A stretch of 17,885 nucleotides of DNA from JBDTRY01 sp039931435 (lineage in GTDB: Bacteria > Acidobacteriota > Thermoanaerobaculia > Gp7-AA8). The position numbers and the translations under genes were made by a program. The notes beneath the pieces were generated by a model. The model made no database searches and had not been told where the DNA came from. It worked only from the letters and a program-made list of their open reading frames with translations. Location of the stretch: positions 1 through 17,885 of the forward strand of contig JBDTRY010000058.1 in the NCBI GenBank assembly GCA_039931435.1. Direction: 5' to 3'. Each line of letters starts with the position of its first letter. Position 1 is the stretch's first letter. Positions 1 through 7,065 of the stretch are shown piece by piece.

Positions 1-1953
1 TACTCGAGCTGCCACTGGTGTCACGTCATGCGCGAGGAGTCGTTTTCCAACAAAGACGTGGCAGCGCTGCTCAATGAATCGTTCGTTCCGATCCTCGTCG
101 ATCGGGAGGAACGTCCGGATCTGGACAGCGTCTACCTGGCCGCGGCCGAAGTCCTGAACGGCAGCGCCGGCTGGCCGCTCAATCTGATCCTCACTCCGGA
201 GGGCAAGCCCTTTTTCGCAGCTACGTACATTCCACTGAAGGACCTCAACGAAAGGCCGGGCATGCTCCGCCTACTCCCGCAAGTGTCCAGCGCCTGGCGC
301 GAACGCTCCGCCGAAATACGCCGCGGGGCCGAGCAGGTCACGACAGCCATGACCACGTTGGCCAAAGGAAACGGCGGCGGATCTCTCGATGAAGGCGTGC
401 TGAAAACTGCCTTCGAGGAGATGCGTTCACGGTCTGATGCCGGAAACGGCGGCTTCCTTCCCGCTCCTAAATTTCCGTCGGCTCATCGCTATCTCTTCCT
501 CCTTCGATACTGGAAGCGTACCGGCGACGGGTCCGCTCTGGCCATGGTGACGACGAGCCTGGAGGCGATGCGGAACGGCGCCATAAACGATCAGCTCGGA
601 TCGGGCTTCCATCGCTACTCCACGGACGCCGCGTGGAACGTTCCGCACTTCGAGAAAATGCTCTACGACCAGGCCATGCTCTCGATGCTGTACGCCGAGG
701 CCTGGCAGGCTACGGGTAACGAGAGCTTCCGGCGGACCGCAGTTGAGACTCTCGACTACGTCGTGAAGAACCTGCGCGCGCCGGGGGGCGCCTTCCATGC
801 CAGCGAAGACGCCGACAGCGGAGGAACGGAGGGCGCGTTTTATCTCTGGACCGCGGCGGAGTTGAAATCGGCGCTCGGCAACGCAGCCCCACTCTTCATC
901 CAGGCATACGGTGTGACCCCCGCGGGCAATTTTGAAGATGGAATGATGGCCGGCGTCAATGTCCTGCACCGCGTACTCTCGGACGACGAACTGGCCCGGG
1001 CTCGAGGGATCAGTGCCGCAGCAGTCCACAAGCAGCTCGCGGCCAGCCGGAACAAGTTGCTTTCGGTCCGCTCCCACCGGCCGCACCCGGCTGTGGACAC
1101 CAAGGTGCTTGCCGACTGGAACGGACTGATGATCGCCGCGCTGGCTGAGGCCGCACAGATTCTCGACCAACCGCGCTATGCCGCGGCGGCCCAATCCGCG
1201 GCGGACTATCTGCTCTCCGCAATGAGGAGCAAGGATGGCTCGCTGCTCCACAGCAATCCTGACGGGAAGGCGGCCATTCCGGCCACACTCGAAGACTACG
1301 CCTACACCGTATGGGGTCTTCTCAATCTGTATGAAGCCTCGTTCGAGGTCCAGTACCTGCAGGCGGCTCTGGCGATGGAGAAAATCTCCATCGAGAAGTT
1401 CTGGGATTCAGAAAGCGGAGGATTCTTCCTCACCGCTTCCGGTGGCGAACGATTGCTTCTGAGACCGCGGCTGATCTTCGATGACGACAAGCCGTCGGGG
1501 AACTCAGTGCAGATGATGAATCTCGTGCGATTGGCACGCATGACCGGCGATCAGGCCCTGGAGGAACGAGCCGGTGAAATGTCCAGGGCGTTCGCCGGCG
1601 ACATCAAAAGGTCTCCCGCTTCCGCGGCGTACTTCCTCAGCGCACTCTCCCTGGCGCTCGGTCCGTCGTTCGAAGTGGTCATCGCCGGCGATCCCGCCGG
1701 GAAAGACACTGCATCCATGCTCCGCGCGCTGCGCTCGCAGTACATCCCGAACAAGGTGCTCATGCTCAGACCGCCGGGCGACAATCCGCCCATCACGCGA
1801 CTGGCGCCATTCACCGAAGAGCAGCGTCCGCAAAAGGGTCAGGCCACGGCCTACGTCTGCACGAATTTCAATTGCCGGCTTCCCACAAACGACCCGCAGG
1901 TCATGCTCGAGCAGCTGAAGATAGCGCCGCCCGTTCTGAAATCCGTACCCTGA
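1..1953 (+). CDS. DUF255/YyaL-family thioredoxin-domain protein (5' end cut by window edge)
   Basis: The reading frame is open from base 1, so the gene starts upstream; the ATG at 28 is internal. About 650 residues are visible, and the family usually runs to about 660-700, so probably 20-50 N-terminal residues are missing. The first visible residues contain CHWCHVM, the CxxC-bearing thioredoxin-like motif of DUF255 (YyaL/SPATA20 family), followed by the family motifs VDREERPD and GWPLN. The rest matches the alpha/alpha six-hairpin part (HFEKMLYDQA, SEDADSGG, DWNGLMIAAL). The C-terminus carries the typical YVCTNFNC motif. Family members are predicted cytosolic redox or glycosidase-fold proteins of unknown substrate; no function is proven. 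A hairpin terminator follows at 2025-2050. Family assignment is very secure; biochemical role is unknown. Confidence 0.93.
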   Translation, partial: YSSCHWCHVMREESFSNKDVAALLNESFVPILVDREERPDLDSVYLAAAEVLNGSAGWPLNLILTPEGKPFFAATYIPLKDLNERPGMLRLLPQVSSAWRERSAEIRRGAEQVTTAMTTLAKGNGGGSLDEGVLKTAFEEMRSRSDAGNGGFLPAPKFPSAHRYLFLLRYWKRTGDGSALAMVTTSLEAMRNGAINDQLGSGFHRYSTDAAWNVPHFEKMLYDQAMLSMLYAEAWQATGNESFRRTAVETLDYVVKNLRAPGGAFHASEDADSGGTEGAFYLWTAAELKSALGNAAPLFIQAYGVTPAGNFEDGMMAGVNVLHRVLSDDELARARGISAAAVHKQLAASRNKLLSVRSHRPHPAVDTKVLADWNGLMIAALAEAAQILDQPRYAAAAQSAADYLLSAMRSKDGSLLHSNPDGKAAIPATLEDYAYTVWGLLNLYEASFEVQYLQAALAMEKISIEKFWDSESGGFFLTASGGERLLLRPRLIFDDDKPSGNSVQMMNLVRLARMTGDQALEERAGEMSRAFAGDIKRSPASAAYFLSALSLALGPSFEVVIAGDPAGKDTASMLRALRSQYIPNKVLMLRPPGDNPPITRLAPFTEEQRPQKGQATAYVCTNFNCRLPTNDPQVMLEQLKIAPPVLKSVP

Positions 1954-2001
1954 CAGCTCAGAGCTGGCAGCTGGCAGAACGCGCGAATCTACTGACGGAG
2001 C

Positions 2002-2050
2002 GACGGCATCCCTGCCGTCTGGACCGGCGGCTTCCAGCCGCCGCGTTTTT
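2002..2050 (+). terminator. Double hairpin with T-run after the DUF255 gene
   Basis: Two perfect hairpins lie side by side. 2002-2019 is a 7-bp stem (GACGGCA/TGCCGTC) with a 4-nt loop. 2025-2043 is an 8-bp stem (CGGCGGCT/AGCCGCCG) with a 3-nt loop, followed by CG and five T at 2046-2050. The second hairpin plus T-run looks like a rho-independent terminator for the upstream plus-strand gene. The paired GC hairpins also resemble intergenic repeat units of some GC-rich genomes, so the element may be a dispersed repeat doing terminator duty. Confidence 0.65.
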
Positions 2051-2094
2051 CGGGGGCGACGGGGAACCGAACTCCGTCGCGAAGGCAACTCCGC

Positions 2095-2376
2095 TCAGGT
2101 GCGTGCTTCGGAGCTGGTGGGATCGATCCTGCTTCGAACTTCGGCGACACTGTTCGCCGGAAAGCCCCCGCGCTTTGCGTGTTCTCGAACCATCTCTTCG
2201 CTGGGAGCGATGTAGATGCAGTAGATCTTGTTGTCGGTGACGAAACTCTCCACCCACTGAACGGAGGGACCGAGCTCGGTGAGGACTTCACATGATTTCT
2301 GCGAGATAGCCTGCAGATCCGCTGCGGACGAGCTGCCGATGTTCGGAATTTCGCGTTCGATTACATATCGGGGCAT
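2095..2376 (-). CDS. DUF4242 domain-containing small protein
   Basis: This 93-residue protein covers nearly a whole DUF4242 domain. Visible family features are the N-terminal YVIEREIP, the VQWVESFVTDNKIYCIY core, the APSEEMVREHAKRGGFPAN stretch and a near-terminal DP. The family includes a structurally known Streptomyces nickel-binding protein and forms ferredoxin-like oligomers; the cellular role is not established. The start is supported by a strong Shine-Dalgarno (AGAGGAGG) about 4-5 nt upstream of the ATG and by a sigma70-like promoter at 2400-2428. It is transcribed toward the DUF255 gene and appears monocistronic. Family call is secure; metal and function here are unknown. Confidence 0.87.
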   Translation of the reverse strand: MPRYVIEREIPNIGSSSAADLQAISQKSCEVLTELGPSVQWVESFVTDNKIYCIYIAPSEEMVREHAKRGGFPANSVAEVRSRIDPTSSEART

Positions 2377-2399
2377 GACGCCTCCTCTTAAAACGCTCC

Positions 2400-2428
2400 A
2401 CTATAGTTTCGCCGCGAGGCGGCGGCAA
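2400..2428 (-). promoter_or_regulatory. Sigma70-like promoter of the DUF4242 gene, with a palindrome in the spacer
   Basis: On the minus strand, TTGCCG (2423-2428) and TATAGT (2400-2405) are separated by exactly 17 nt, a good match to -35/-10 boxes. The start of transcription would fall near 2393, giving a leader of about 17 nt that contains the Shine-Dalgarno. The spacer holds a perfect 5-bp inverted repeat, GCCGC-GAG-GCGGC (2411-2423), which could be an operator or simply chance in GC-rich DNA. Confidence 0.55.
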
Positions 2429-2536
2429 TAGGGCGGTGGCGATGCATCGGATCGGCGAGATCGCTCCCGCCTGCAACCCCGGCCGGGGCGCCCGCTTCCG
2501 CCGACCTTCAGGGCTCGTACGCATCATCCTCCGTGA

Positions 2537-3751
2537 TTACACGGCCTTCATGCCTTCGATGAGCCGGTCCACCTCGTCCGTCGTGTTGTAGAGGAAAAAT
2601 CCGCTTCGCACGAGACCTCCGCGGTCGACCAGGCCCAGCTTTTCGACCGCTCGCCGGGCGTAAAAGTCCCCGTTCCAGACGGCGATGCTCATCTCCGATA
2701 GCCGCCGCGCCACCTCCGCTGCGTCCACGCCCTTCACGCTCACGGAGACGGTGGGTGCACGCTGCTCGTCCGAGAAGTCCGGGCCGGCTATCTCTACACC
2801 GGGCATGCGCATGAGAGCGTCGTAGTAGCGGCGGGCGAGTAGATTCTCATGCTCTCCGATGCGCCTCATGGCGCTCACCAGCCGCGTTCGCAGTGACGGC
2901 CCTTCCCCCCAGCCGGCCATGTACTCGATGCCCGCCTTCACGCCGGCCAGCGCAGCATGGTTCAGCGTTCCGGTCTCCATCCGCTCCGGTGCGGCCTCGG
3001 ACTGGGTGATCAGCCGCTCGGTCGGAATGCGGTCGAGGAGTCCTGGACGCGCGTAGAGAATTCCCACGTGCGGAGCGTAGAACTTGTACGCCGAACAGAG
3101 AAGGAAATCGACATCCAGCGCCTGCACGTCGATGCTGAAGTGCGGCGCGTAGTGAACGGCATCGAGGAGCAGCCACGCTCCCGCAGCACGGGTCCATTCC
3201 CTGACTTCCTCGATGCGATTCACTGTGCCCAGGGCATTGGAGGCCATGCCCATGGCCACGAGACGGGTCTTCGCGGTGACCTTATCCCGAAAGTCATCGT
3301 AATCCAGACGGCCGTCCTCCTTCATGGCTACTTCGCGAACGACGATTCCGTGCTGGCGAAGATTCAGCCATGGTCCGCGGTTCGCTTCATGATCGAGTTC
3401 GGTGACGACGATCTCATCGCCGTCATCGAGCATGCCCAGCAGTGCGCGGCTGAGTGCGAAGTTCAGAGTGGTCATGTTCTGGCCGAATGAGATCGTGGCC
3501 GGTGACGAGGCGTTGAGAAATGCAGCTACGGTCTCCCGGACGTTGTGGATGAGATCATCCGTCTCAGCCGATGTGATGAACGCTCCGTGCGTGTTGGCGT
3601 TCGAGGTTTCGTAGTAATGCGAAATTGCTTCGATCACGGAACGTGGGACCTGGGTGCCGGCCGGTCCGTCGAAGTACGCCAGCAACGTTCCGTTGACCGT
3701 CCTCGTCAGGGCAGGAAAATCCTCGCGTGATTCTTTCAGACTTCTCGTCAT
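2537..3751 (-). CDS. Class V aminotransferase, cysteine desulfurase-like protein lacking the catalytic Cys
   Basis: A 404-residue PLP enzyme of the NifS/SufS/isopenicillin-epimerase fold, with full length and no breaks. PLP-site features are visible: His121 in ELDHEAN stacks on the cofactor, Asp197 in LLLDAVHYAPH pairs with the pyridine nitrogen, and Lys223 in CSAYKFYAPH is the Schiff-base lysine. The mobile loop that carries the persulfide-forming Cys in real desulfurases reads WNGDFYA (359-365), and the only Cys in the chain is Cys219 beside the active-site lysine. This fits the 'cysteine desulfurase-like' subfamily rather than IscS or SufS. Substrate is unknown; a C-S lyase, epimerase or transaminase role is possible. 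The start has GGAGG about 6 nt upstream. No Suf or Isc genes are nearby. Confidence 0.88.
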   Translation of the reverse strand: MTRSLKESREDFPALTRTVNGTLLAYFDGPAGTQVPRSVIEAISHYYETSNANTHGAFITSAETDDLIHNVRETVAAFLNASSPATISFGQNMTTLNFALSRALLGMLDDGDEIVVTELDHEANRGPWLNLRQHGIVVREVAMKEDGRLDYDDFRDKVTAKTRLVAMGMASNALGTVNRIEEVREWTRAAGAWLLLDAVHYAPHFSIDVQALDVDFLLCSAYKFYAPHVGILYARPGLLDRIPTERLITQSEAAPERMETGTLNHAALAGVKAGIEYMAGWGEGPSLRTRLVSAMRRIGEHENLLARRYYDALMRMPGVEIAGPDFSDEQRAPTVSVSVKGVDAAEVARRLSEMSIAVWNGDFYARRAVEKLGLVDRGGLVRSGFFLYNTTDEVDRLIEGMKAV

Positions 3752-3838
3752 TCAATTCCTCCGGTGCCATTCCACTGCGCCTCATTCAGCAACGAGCCAC
3801 CGTTGCCATGAGCAGGGTCGAAGATTATCGTTGGGGGC

Positions 3839-4441
3839 ATGAAGAGACTCCCGGGGCACACAGCCGCCGTCCTACTGCTGTTTACCATGTTCCCCTTCGC
3901 GTGCAACGCGCCGGAAGCGGTCACGGAGAGCACAGCGACTGTTACCGCCAGCCCCGCCCCCGCTCCGTCGCCTCCCTCCAGCGACCAGGCGAGGACCATC
4001 ATCGCAGACTCCGCGGAATGGTCCGACTTCCAATCGCCGTACAGCGCCTGGAGTCTTCCCACGAGCAAATCGATGCTGGGCGGGGCCGCTCTCCAGGGCG
4101 CGCGCGATCTGGAAAAGGCCGGATGGATCTCACTGAGGTCCGGCGACGCAGTACTCACGGAGAAGGCTCGCGGCGATCGTCGCTTTCTGGAGCGGCCGAA
4201 TGGATCGATCGACATCGTCCCGCTGGCAAAGAAGGAAATCACCACTGCAGACACAATCCGGCCCGGACCGGAACACCAGTTACTCGTGGATGTGCAGTGG
4301 CAGTGGATCCCCAACGATGTGGGTCAGGCCTTCCGCAGCGGAGCGATCCGGGATCGCCTGACAGGAACCTACCAGGCTACCGTCACCCTGCAGCCGGCGG
4401 AACGTGGTGGCTGGGAAGTGCTGCGCATCGTTCCGAGGTAA
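3839..4441 (+). CDS. Putative lipoprotein of unknown function
   Basis: I do not recognise this 200-residue protein. It opens with a basic, then hydrophobic segment ending in a lipobox-like FPFAC, with Cys22 as the candidate lipidated residue. A low-complexity Ala/Pro/Thr/Ser linker follows to about residue 50, and then a soluble domain rich in charged residues. The ATG at 3839 gives a complete signal peptide, but the ribosome site is weak (a GGGGG tract immediately upstream). The gene is divergent from the aminotransferase (87-nt gap) and convergent with the CNBD-DUF1003 gene (39-nt gap). A cell-envelope location is likely; no function can be assigned. Confidence 0.68.
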   Translation: MKRLPGHTAAVLLLFTMFPFACNAPEAVTESTATVTASPAPAPSPPSSDQARTIIADSAEWSDFQSPYSAWSLPTSKSMLGGAALQGARDLEKAGWISLRSGDAVLTEKARGDRRFLERPNGSIDIVPLAKKEITTADTIRPGPEHQLLVDVQWQWIPNDVGQAFRSGAIRDRLTGTYQATVTLQPAERGGWEVLRIVPR

Positions 4442-4480
4442 GAGCATTGCCGAGGATTGGGATGGTCCGGGCGCGTTCCC

Positions 4481-5326
4481 TCAGTGTGCCGGAGCAGTAC
4501 CGCCCCCGGCTCGTCCCATGCGCGTCTCGATTTCCTGAAGCCGGGCCAGAGCTTCGGTCTGCAGACGAAGGACCTGCGAGATTTCCATCTCGCTTTTCAG
4601 ATTCACACGAAAATCGTTCTCGGCCAGAAGCTTGTCTTTCGTGGACTGGCGGTTCTGACTCATCATGATCACCGGCGCCTGCAGTGCCGCAATGGTGGAA
4701 AGCACGAGATTGAGAAGAATGAAAGGAAACGGGTCGAAGCGGAACAGGTTCGTGGCGTTGATTCCGATCCAGACCACCATGATGCCGCCGAAGACGAAGA
4801 TGAACGGCCACGATCCGCCGAAAGCGGCCACGCGGTCCGCAACCCGCTGCCCGAAAGTGAGTTTTTCGTCCATTTCCTCGTTCACGTTCCGGCTGACCTG
4901 CTGAGCCATGAGCTCGTTCGTGTTCCGCAGACGTGCAGCAAGCTCCCCCATGATGAGCAGCGCCGCGGCCGGATCTTTGTGAAGGAAATCAACGAAGTCG
5001 TCCCGGTGGAGCACCATCAGACGGGAGTCCTTGGCAGCCGTGGCCGTAGCTGATCGTGGTGAGCCGTCGATGAGCGAGAGTTCACCGAAGTATTGACCCG
5101 CATAGAGCGTGGCCAGTTCGACCGTTCCCCGGGCGGTCGACCGGCTGATCTCGACCGAGCCGTCCTCGATGATGAAGAGCGAGTTCGGACCGGTTTCTCC
5201 TTCCCGGAAAACGGCCGTTCCGCGGTCGACATTGCGTAACTCGAGTTGTCCTGCCAGCACCTGCAGGTCGTCATCATCGAGTGATCTGAAAAGAGGGACG
5301 TTTGTCAGCAGTTCTTCGAGGGCCAT
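4481..5326 (-). CDS. Cyclic nucleotide-binding domain fused to DUF1003 membrane domain
   Basis: A 281-residue protein in two parts. Residues 8-125 form a CAP-type cyclic nucleotide-binding domain with an intact phosphate-binding cassette (FGELSLIDGSPRSATATA, including Glu82 and Arg91), so it probably does bind a cyclic nucleotide. Residues 155-255 match DUF1003: RVADRVAAFGGSW, a transmembrane segment at about 174-189, FDPFPFILLN, a second at 202-220, then MMSQNRQ. A coiled-coil-like tail closes the protein. There is no DNA-binding helix-turn-helix, so this looks like a ligand-gated membrane protein and not a CRP-type regulator. The start follows a GGAGAG site. The role of DUF1003 is not known. 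Confidence 0.9.
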   Translation of the reverse strand: MALEELLTNVPLFRSLDDDDLQVLAGQLELRNVDRGTAVFREGETGPNSLFIIEDGSVEISRSTARGTVELATLYAGQYFGELSLIDGSPRSATATAAKDSRLMVLHRDDFVDFLHKDPAAALLIMGELAARLRNTNELMAQQVSRNVNEEMDEKLTFGQRVADRVAAFGGSWPFIFVFGGIMVVWIGINATNLFRFDPFPFILLNLVLSTIAALQAPVIMMSQNRQSTKDKLLAENDFRVNLKSEMEISQVLRLQTEALARLQEIETRMGRAGGGTAPAH

Positions 5327-5608
5327 CTGTTCTCTCCGCGATCTTGATCTGCCGGAGTATAGGAGAAGTGGCCTGGTACGACGAGAGTGATGCCTTCGGC
5401 GAATGTCCTGCGGGCGTTAACAGAGAGCCTTCGATTCGAATGAAACCGATCAGCTTTCTGGCAGGAGCGCAGTGTCCGGGAAACCAGACGACTGCCACGC
5501 GTGTCATCCGGAAGACAGGGATCTCCCAACGTTCCAGCTGGCACGAACGAAACTGCCCGAGGCCGTGTTAATAAGGGTGTGAGAAGCTCGTGGACCGGAG
5601 GCGAAGTT
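5327..5608. promoter_or_regulatory. Divergent intergenic region between CNBD-DUF1003 and the ECF sigma gene
   Basis: A 282-nt gap with no convincing gene. On the minus strand a TATACT box sits about 25-30 nt upstream of the CNBD-DUF1003 start but lacks a good -35 box. On the plus strand it carries the candidate ECF promoter described separately and a leader of about 90 nt before the sigma gene. An in-frame ATG at 5501 extends the sigma ORF into this region but falls inside the candidate promoter and encodes residues with no sigma-family character. Confidence 0.4.
5479..5509 (+). promoter_or_regulatory. Candidate ECF-type (autoregulatory) promoter of the sigma operon
   Basis: GGAAACC (5479-5485) is followed after 17 nt by GTCATCC (5503-5509). 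ECF sigma factors typically read a GGAAC-like -35 box and a GTC-containing -10 box 16-17 nt apart, and often transcribe their own operon. The match is to a short, degenerate pattern, so chance cannot be excluded. Transcription would begin near 5515, about 94 nt before the TTG start. Confidence 0.4.
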
Positions 5609-6202
5609 TTGTGTACGGACTGGGATCAGGCTGACAGGCTCGCCACGGCGGTCCATCTCCGCGAGGAAGGAGCCTTTGAACGGCTGGTGGAGCTCTACGA
5701 AGGTTCTCTCTTCCGTTACACGGAGCGGCTCGTCGAGAACGCCCACGATGCCCAGGAGGTCGTTCAGGACGCCTTCCTGCGAGCGCACCGCGCCCTGACC
5801 CGCCAGTATGACGAGGCCCGATGTCGTGAACTGAACCTGAAGCCATGGCTGTTCCGCATCGCCCGCAATCTGGCCTTCAACAAGAAGCGGGGCAAGATGA
5901 ACCGGCTGCAGATCCCGTTGCCTATCCTCGAGGACGACGATCTTCGAGGGTTGACCCGCGGGGAGGTCCCAAACGATTTCGAGAAGCGTGAGGAAATGCG
6001 AGAGCTCGACCGAGCCATCTCCGGCCTGCCCTCGGAGTATCGGGAATTGATCGTCCTGCGCTTTCTGGAAGAGATGTCCTACGCCGAAATTTCGCGTACC
6101 ACCGGTTCCAACGAAGCATCCCTTCGGGGAAAAGTCTTCCGTTCGCTGAAGCTCCTCAGGGAAGCACTCGGAAGCAAGGGGGTGGCGCATGCGATGTCGT
6201 AA
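5609..6202 (+). CDS. ECF-family RNA polymerase sigma factor
   Basis: A 197-residue sigma factor of region 2-region 4 layout. Region 2 spans about residues 22-88, with DAQEVVQDAFLRAHRAL and the KPWLFRIARNLAFNKKR segment. Region 4 spans about 132-185, with LPSEYRELIVLRFLEEMSYAEI and the recognition helix around GSNEASLRGKVFRSLKLL. I chose the TTG at 5609 because GGAGG lies 7 nt upstream at 5597-5601 and the protein then begins at the usual point before region 2. The longer in-frame ATG at 5501 and the GTG at 5579 lack a properly spaced ribosome site. The last 14 nt overlap the next gene, which encodes an anti-sigma-like zinc finger, so the two products are very likely a sigma/anti-sigma pair made in fixed ratio. 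Its regulon cannot be read from this window. Confidence 0.9.
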   Translation: MCTDWDQADRLATAVHLREEGAFERLVELYEGSLFRYTERLVENAHDAQEVVQDAFLRAHRALTRQYDEARCRELNLKPWLFRIARNLAFNKKRGKMNRLQIPLPILEDDDLRGLTRGEVPNDFEKREEMRELDRAISGLPSEYRELIVLRFLEEMSYAEISRTTGSNEASLRGKVFRSLKLLREALGSKGVAHAMS

Positions 6203-7064
6203 CGTACTTCTCCGGCTCGATCAGCACCGTACCGGAGAGCTCGAGAATACGGAGAGCACAGAGCTCAACCGGCACGTCGAGACCTGCGGGAGTTGCAATG
6301 ATTCGCTTCATGAACTGGATCGATTCGCCGAGCTCGTACAGCTGCTCGGTTCGTCGTCGCCGGGTTCGTGCGAGCGCGAAAAACTGGACCGGGTCAGCAC
6401 CTCAGGGGGCGAGGCCTGGGTCATCTTCGGGGAGCGGGGAATCAGGATGATCGACCGCTCGGAGATTTCCGAGGCGGAGCTTCGCGATCAATACTGCGTC
6501 GAGCGAGGGATCGCTCTCGAACGCTCTCCCCTTCCGGATGGCCTTCGCAGACAGGTGATCGATTCCCTGCAGGGAGATGGATGTCCCAGTCCCGAAGTCG
6601 ATCTCAGCGGACTTGGCGAGTTCGAGCGGCAGGTGTTGACTACGATCGTAGCGATTCCCAGAGGCGAGGTCCGTCCCTACGCCTGGGTGGCCCGGGAAAT
6701 CGGGCGACCGCGCGCCGTGCGCGCAGTCGGAAACGCCTTGAACAAGAATCCGCTCGCGCCGGTACTGCCCTGCCATCGCGTCGTTCCGACGGGCGGAGGA
6801 ATCGGCAACTATGCTCTGGGTTCGCCAAAGAAGATGGCCTTGCTACGACGGGAGGGGGTGAACGTGGAATACCTGGAACGGCTCGGCCAGCTCGGCGTGC
6901 GTCTGATCGGCCTGGGTGACCGCGGCTACTTCTGTTACCCGACCTGCGCGAACGTGGTCCAAAGCGATCCCGCCCAGCGAGTGGATCTACGCGATGATCG
7001 TCAGGCAGCGCAGCGTGGTTTCGAACCCTGTCCGCGCTGCCGCCCCGTGGCGATGAGCGCCTGA
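6189..7064 (+). CDS. Fusion: zinc-finger anti-sigma domain - O6-alkylguanine-DNA alkyltransferase - Ada-type Zn methyl-acceptor domain
   Basis: A 291-residue protein with three recognisable parts. Residues 1-50 resemble a zf-HC2 anti-sigma domain: Cys3, then His29-x3-Cys33-x2-Cys36 (HVETCGSC). Residues about 75-225 form an Ogt/MGMT domain. It has an N-terminal subdomain (GEAWVIFGERGIRMID), a helix-turn-helix with Arg178 in RAVG as the DNA finger, Asn187, the acceptor motif PCHRV with Cys195, and Glu222 closing the Cys-His-Glu network. Residues 246-286 match the Ada N-terminal zinc domain: GYFCYPTC and EPCPRC give Cys249, Cys253, Cys281 and Cys284, with Cys249 aligning to the methyl-accepting Cys38 of E. 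coli Ada. There is no transmembrane segment or AraC domain. In Ada the zinc domain is N-terminal; here the order is inverted. It overlaps the sigma gene and sits 1 nt before the phosphatase gene. Inferred role: soluble, alkylation-sensing anti-sigma factor that also repairs O6-alkylguanine. Confidence 0.88.
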   Translation: MRCRNVLLRLDQHRTGELENTESTELNRHVETCGSCNDSLHELDRFAELVQLLGSSSPGSCEREKLDRVSTSGGEAWVIFGERGIRMIDRSEISEAELRDQYCVERGIALERSPLPDGLRRQVIDSLQGDGCPSPEVDLSGLGEFERQVLTTIVAIPRGEVRPYAWVAREIGRPRAVRAVGNALNKNPLAPVLPCHRVVPTGGGIGNYALGSPKKMALLRREGVNVEYLERLGQLGVRLIGLGDRGYFCYPTCANVVQSDPAQRVDLRDDRQAAQRGFEPCPRCRPVAMSA

Positions 7065-7065
7065 G

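Noticed and set aside
427..1251. Long open frame antisense to the DUF255 gene (274 codons)
   Set aside because: It lies wholly inside a strongly supported gene, has no recognisable domain, and long antisense frames are expected in GC-rich coding DNA.
3727..4668. 313-codon plus-strand frame across the lipoprotein gene
   Set aside because: It is rich in Arg, Gly and Ser with no domain, overlaps the aminotransferase start and the CNBD-DUF1003 gene, and is the out-of-frame shadow of the lipoprotein gene, which has a proper signal peptide.
5501..5608. ATG-initiated N-terminal extension of the sigma factor
   Set aside because: There is no ribosome site, it overlaps a candidate promoter, and the residues do not resemble sigma factors.
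6189..7064. That the Ogt-Ada fusion is an assembly chimera of two genes
   Set aside because: The frame is uninterrupted, linkers are short, all three motif sets are intact, and both gene junctions are tight, so a real fusion is more likely; raw reads could confirm it.
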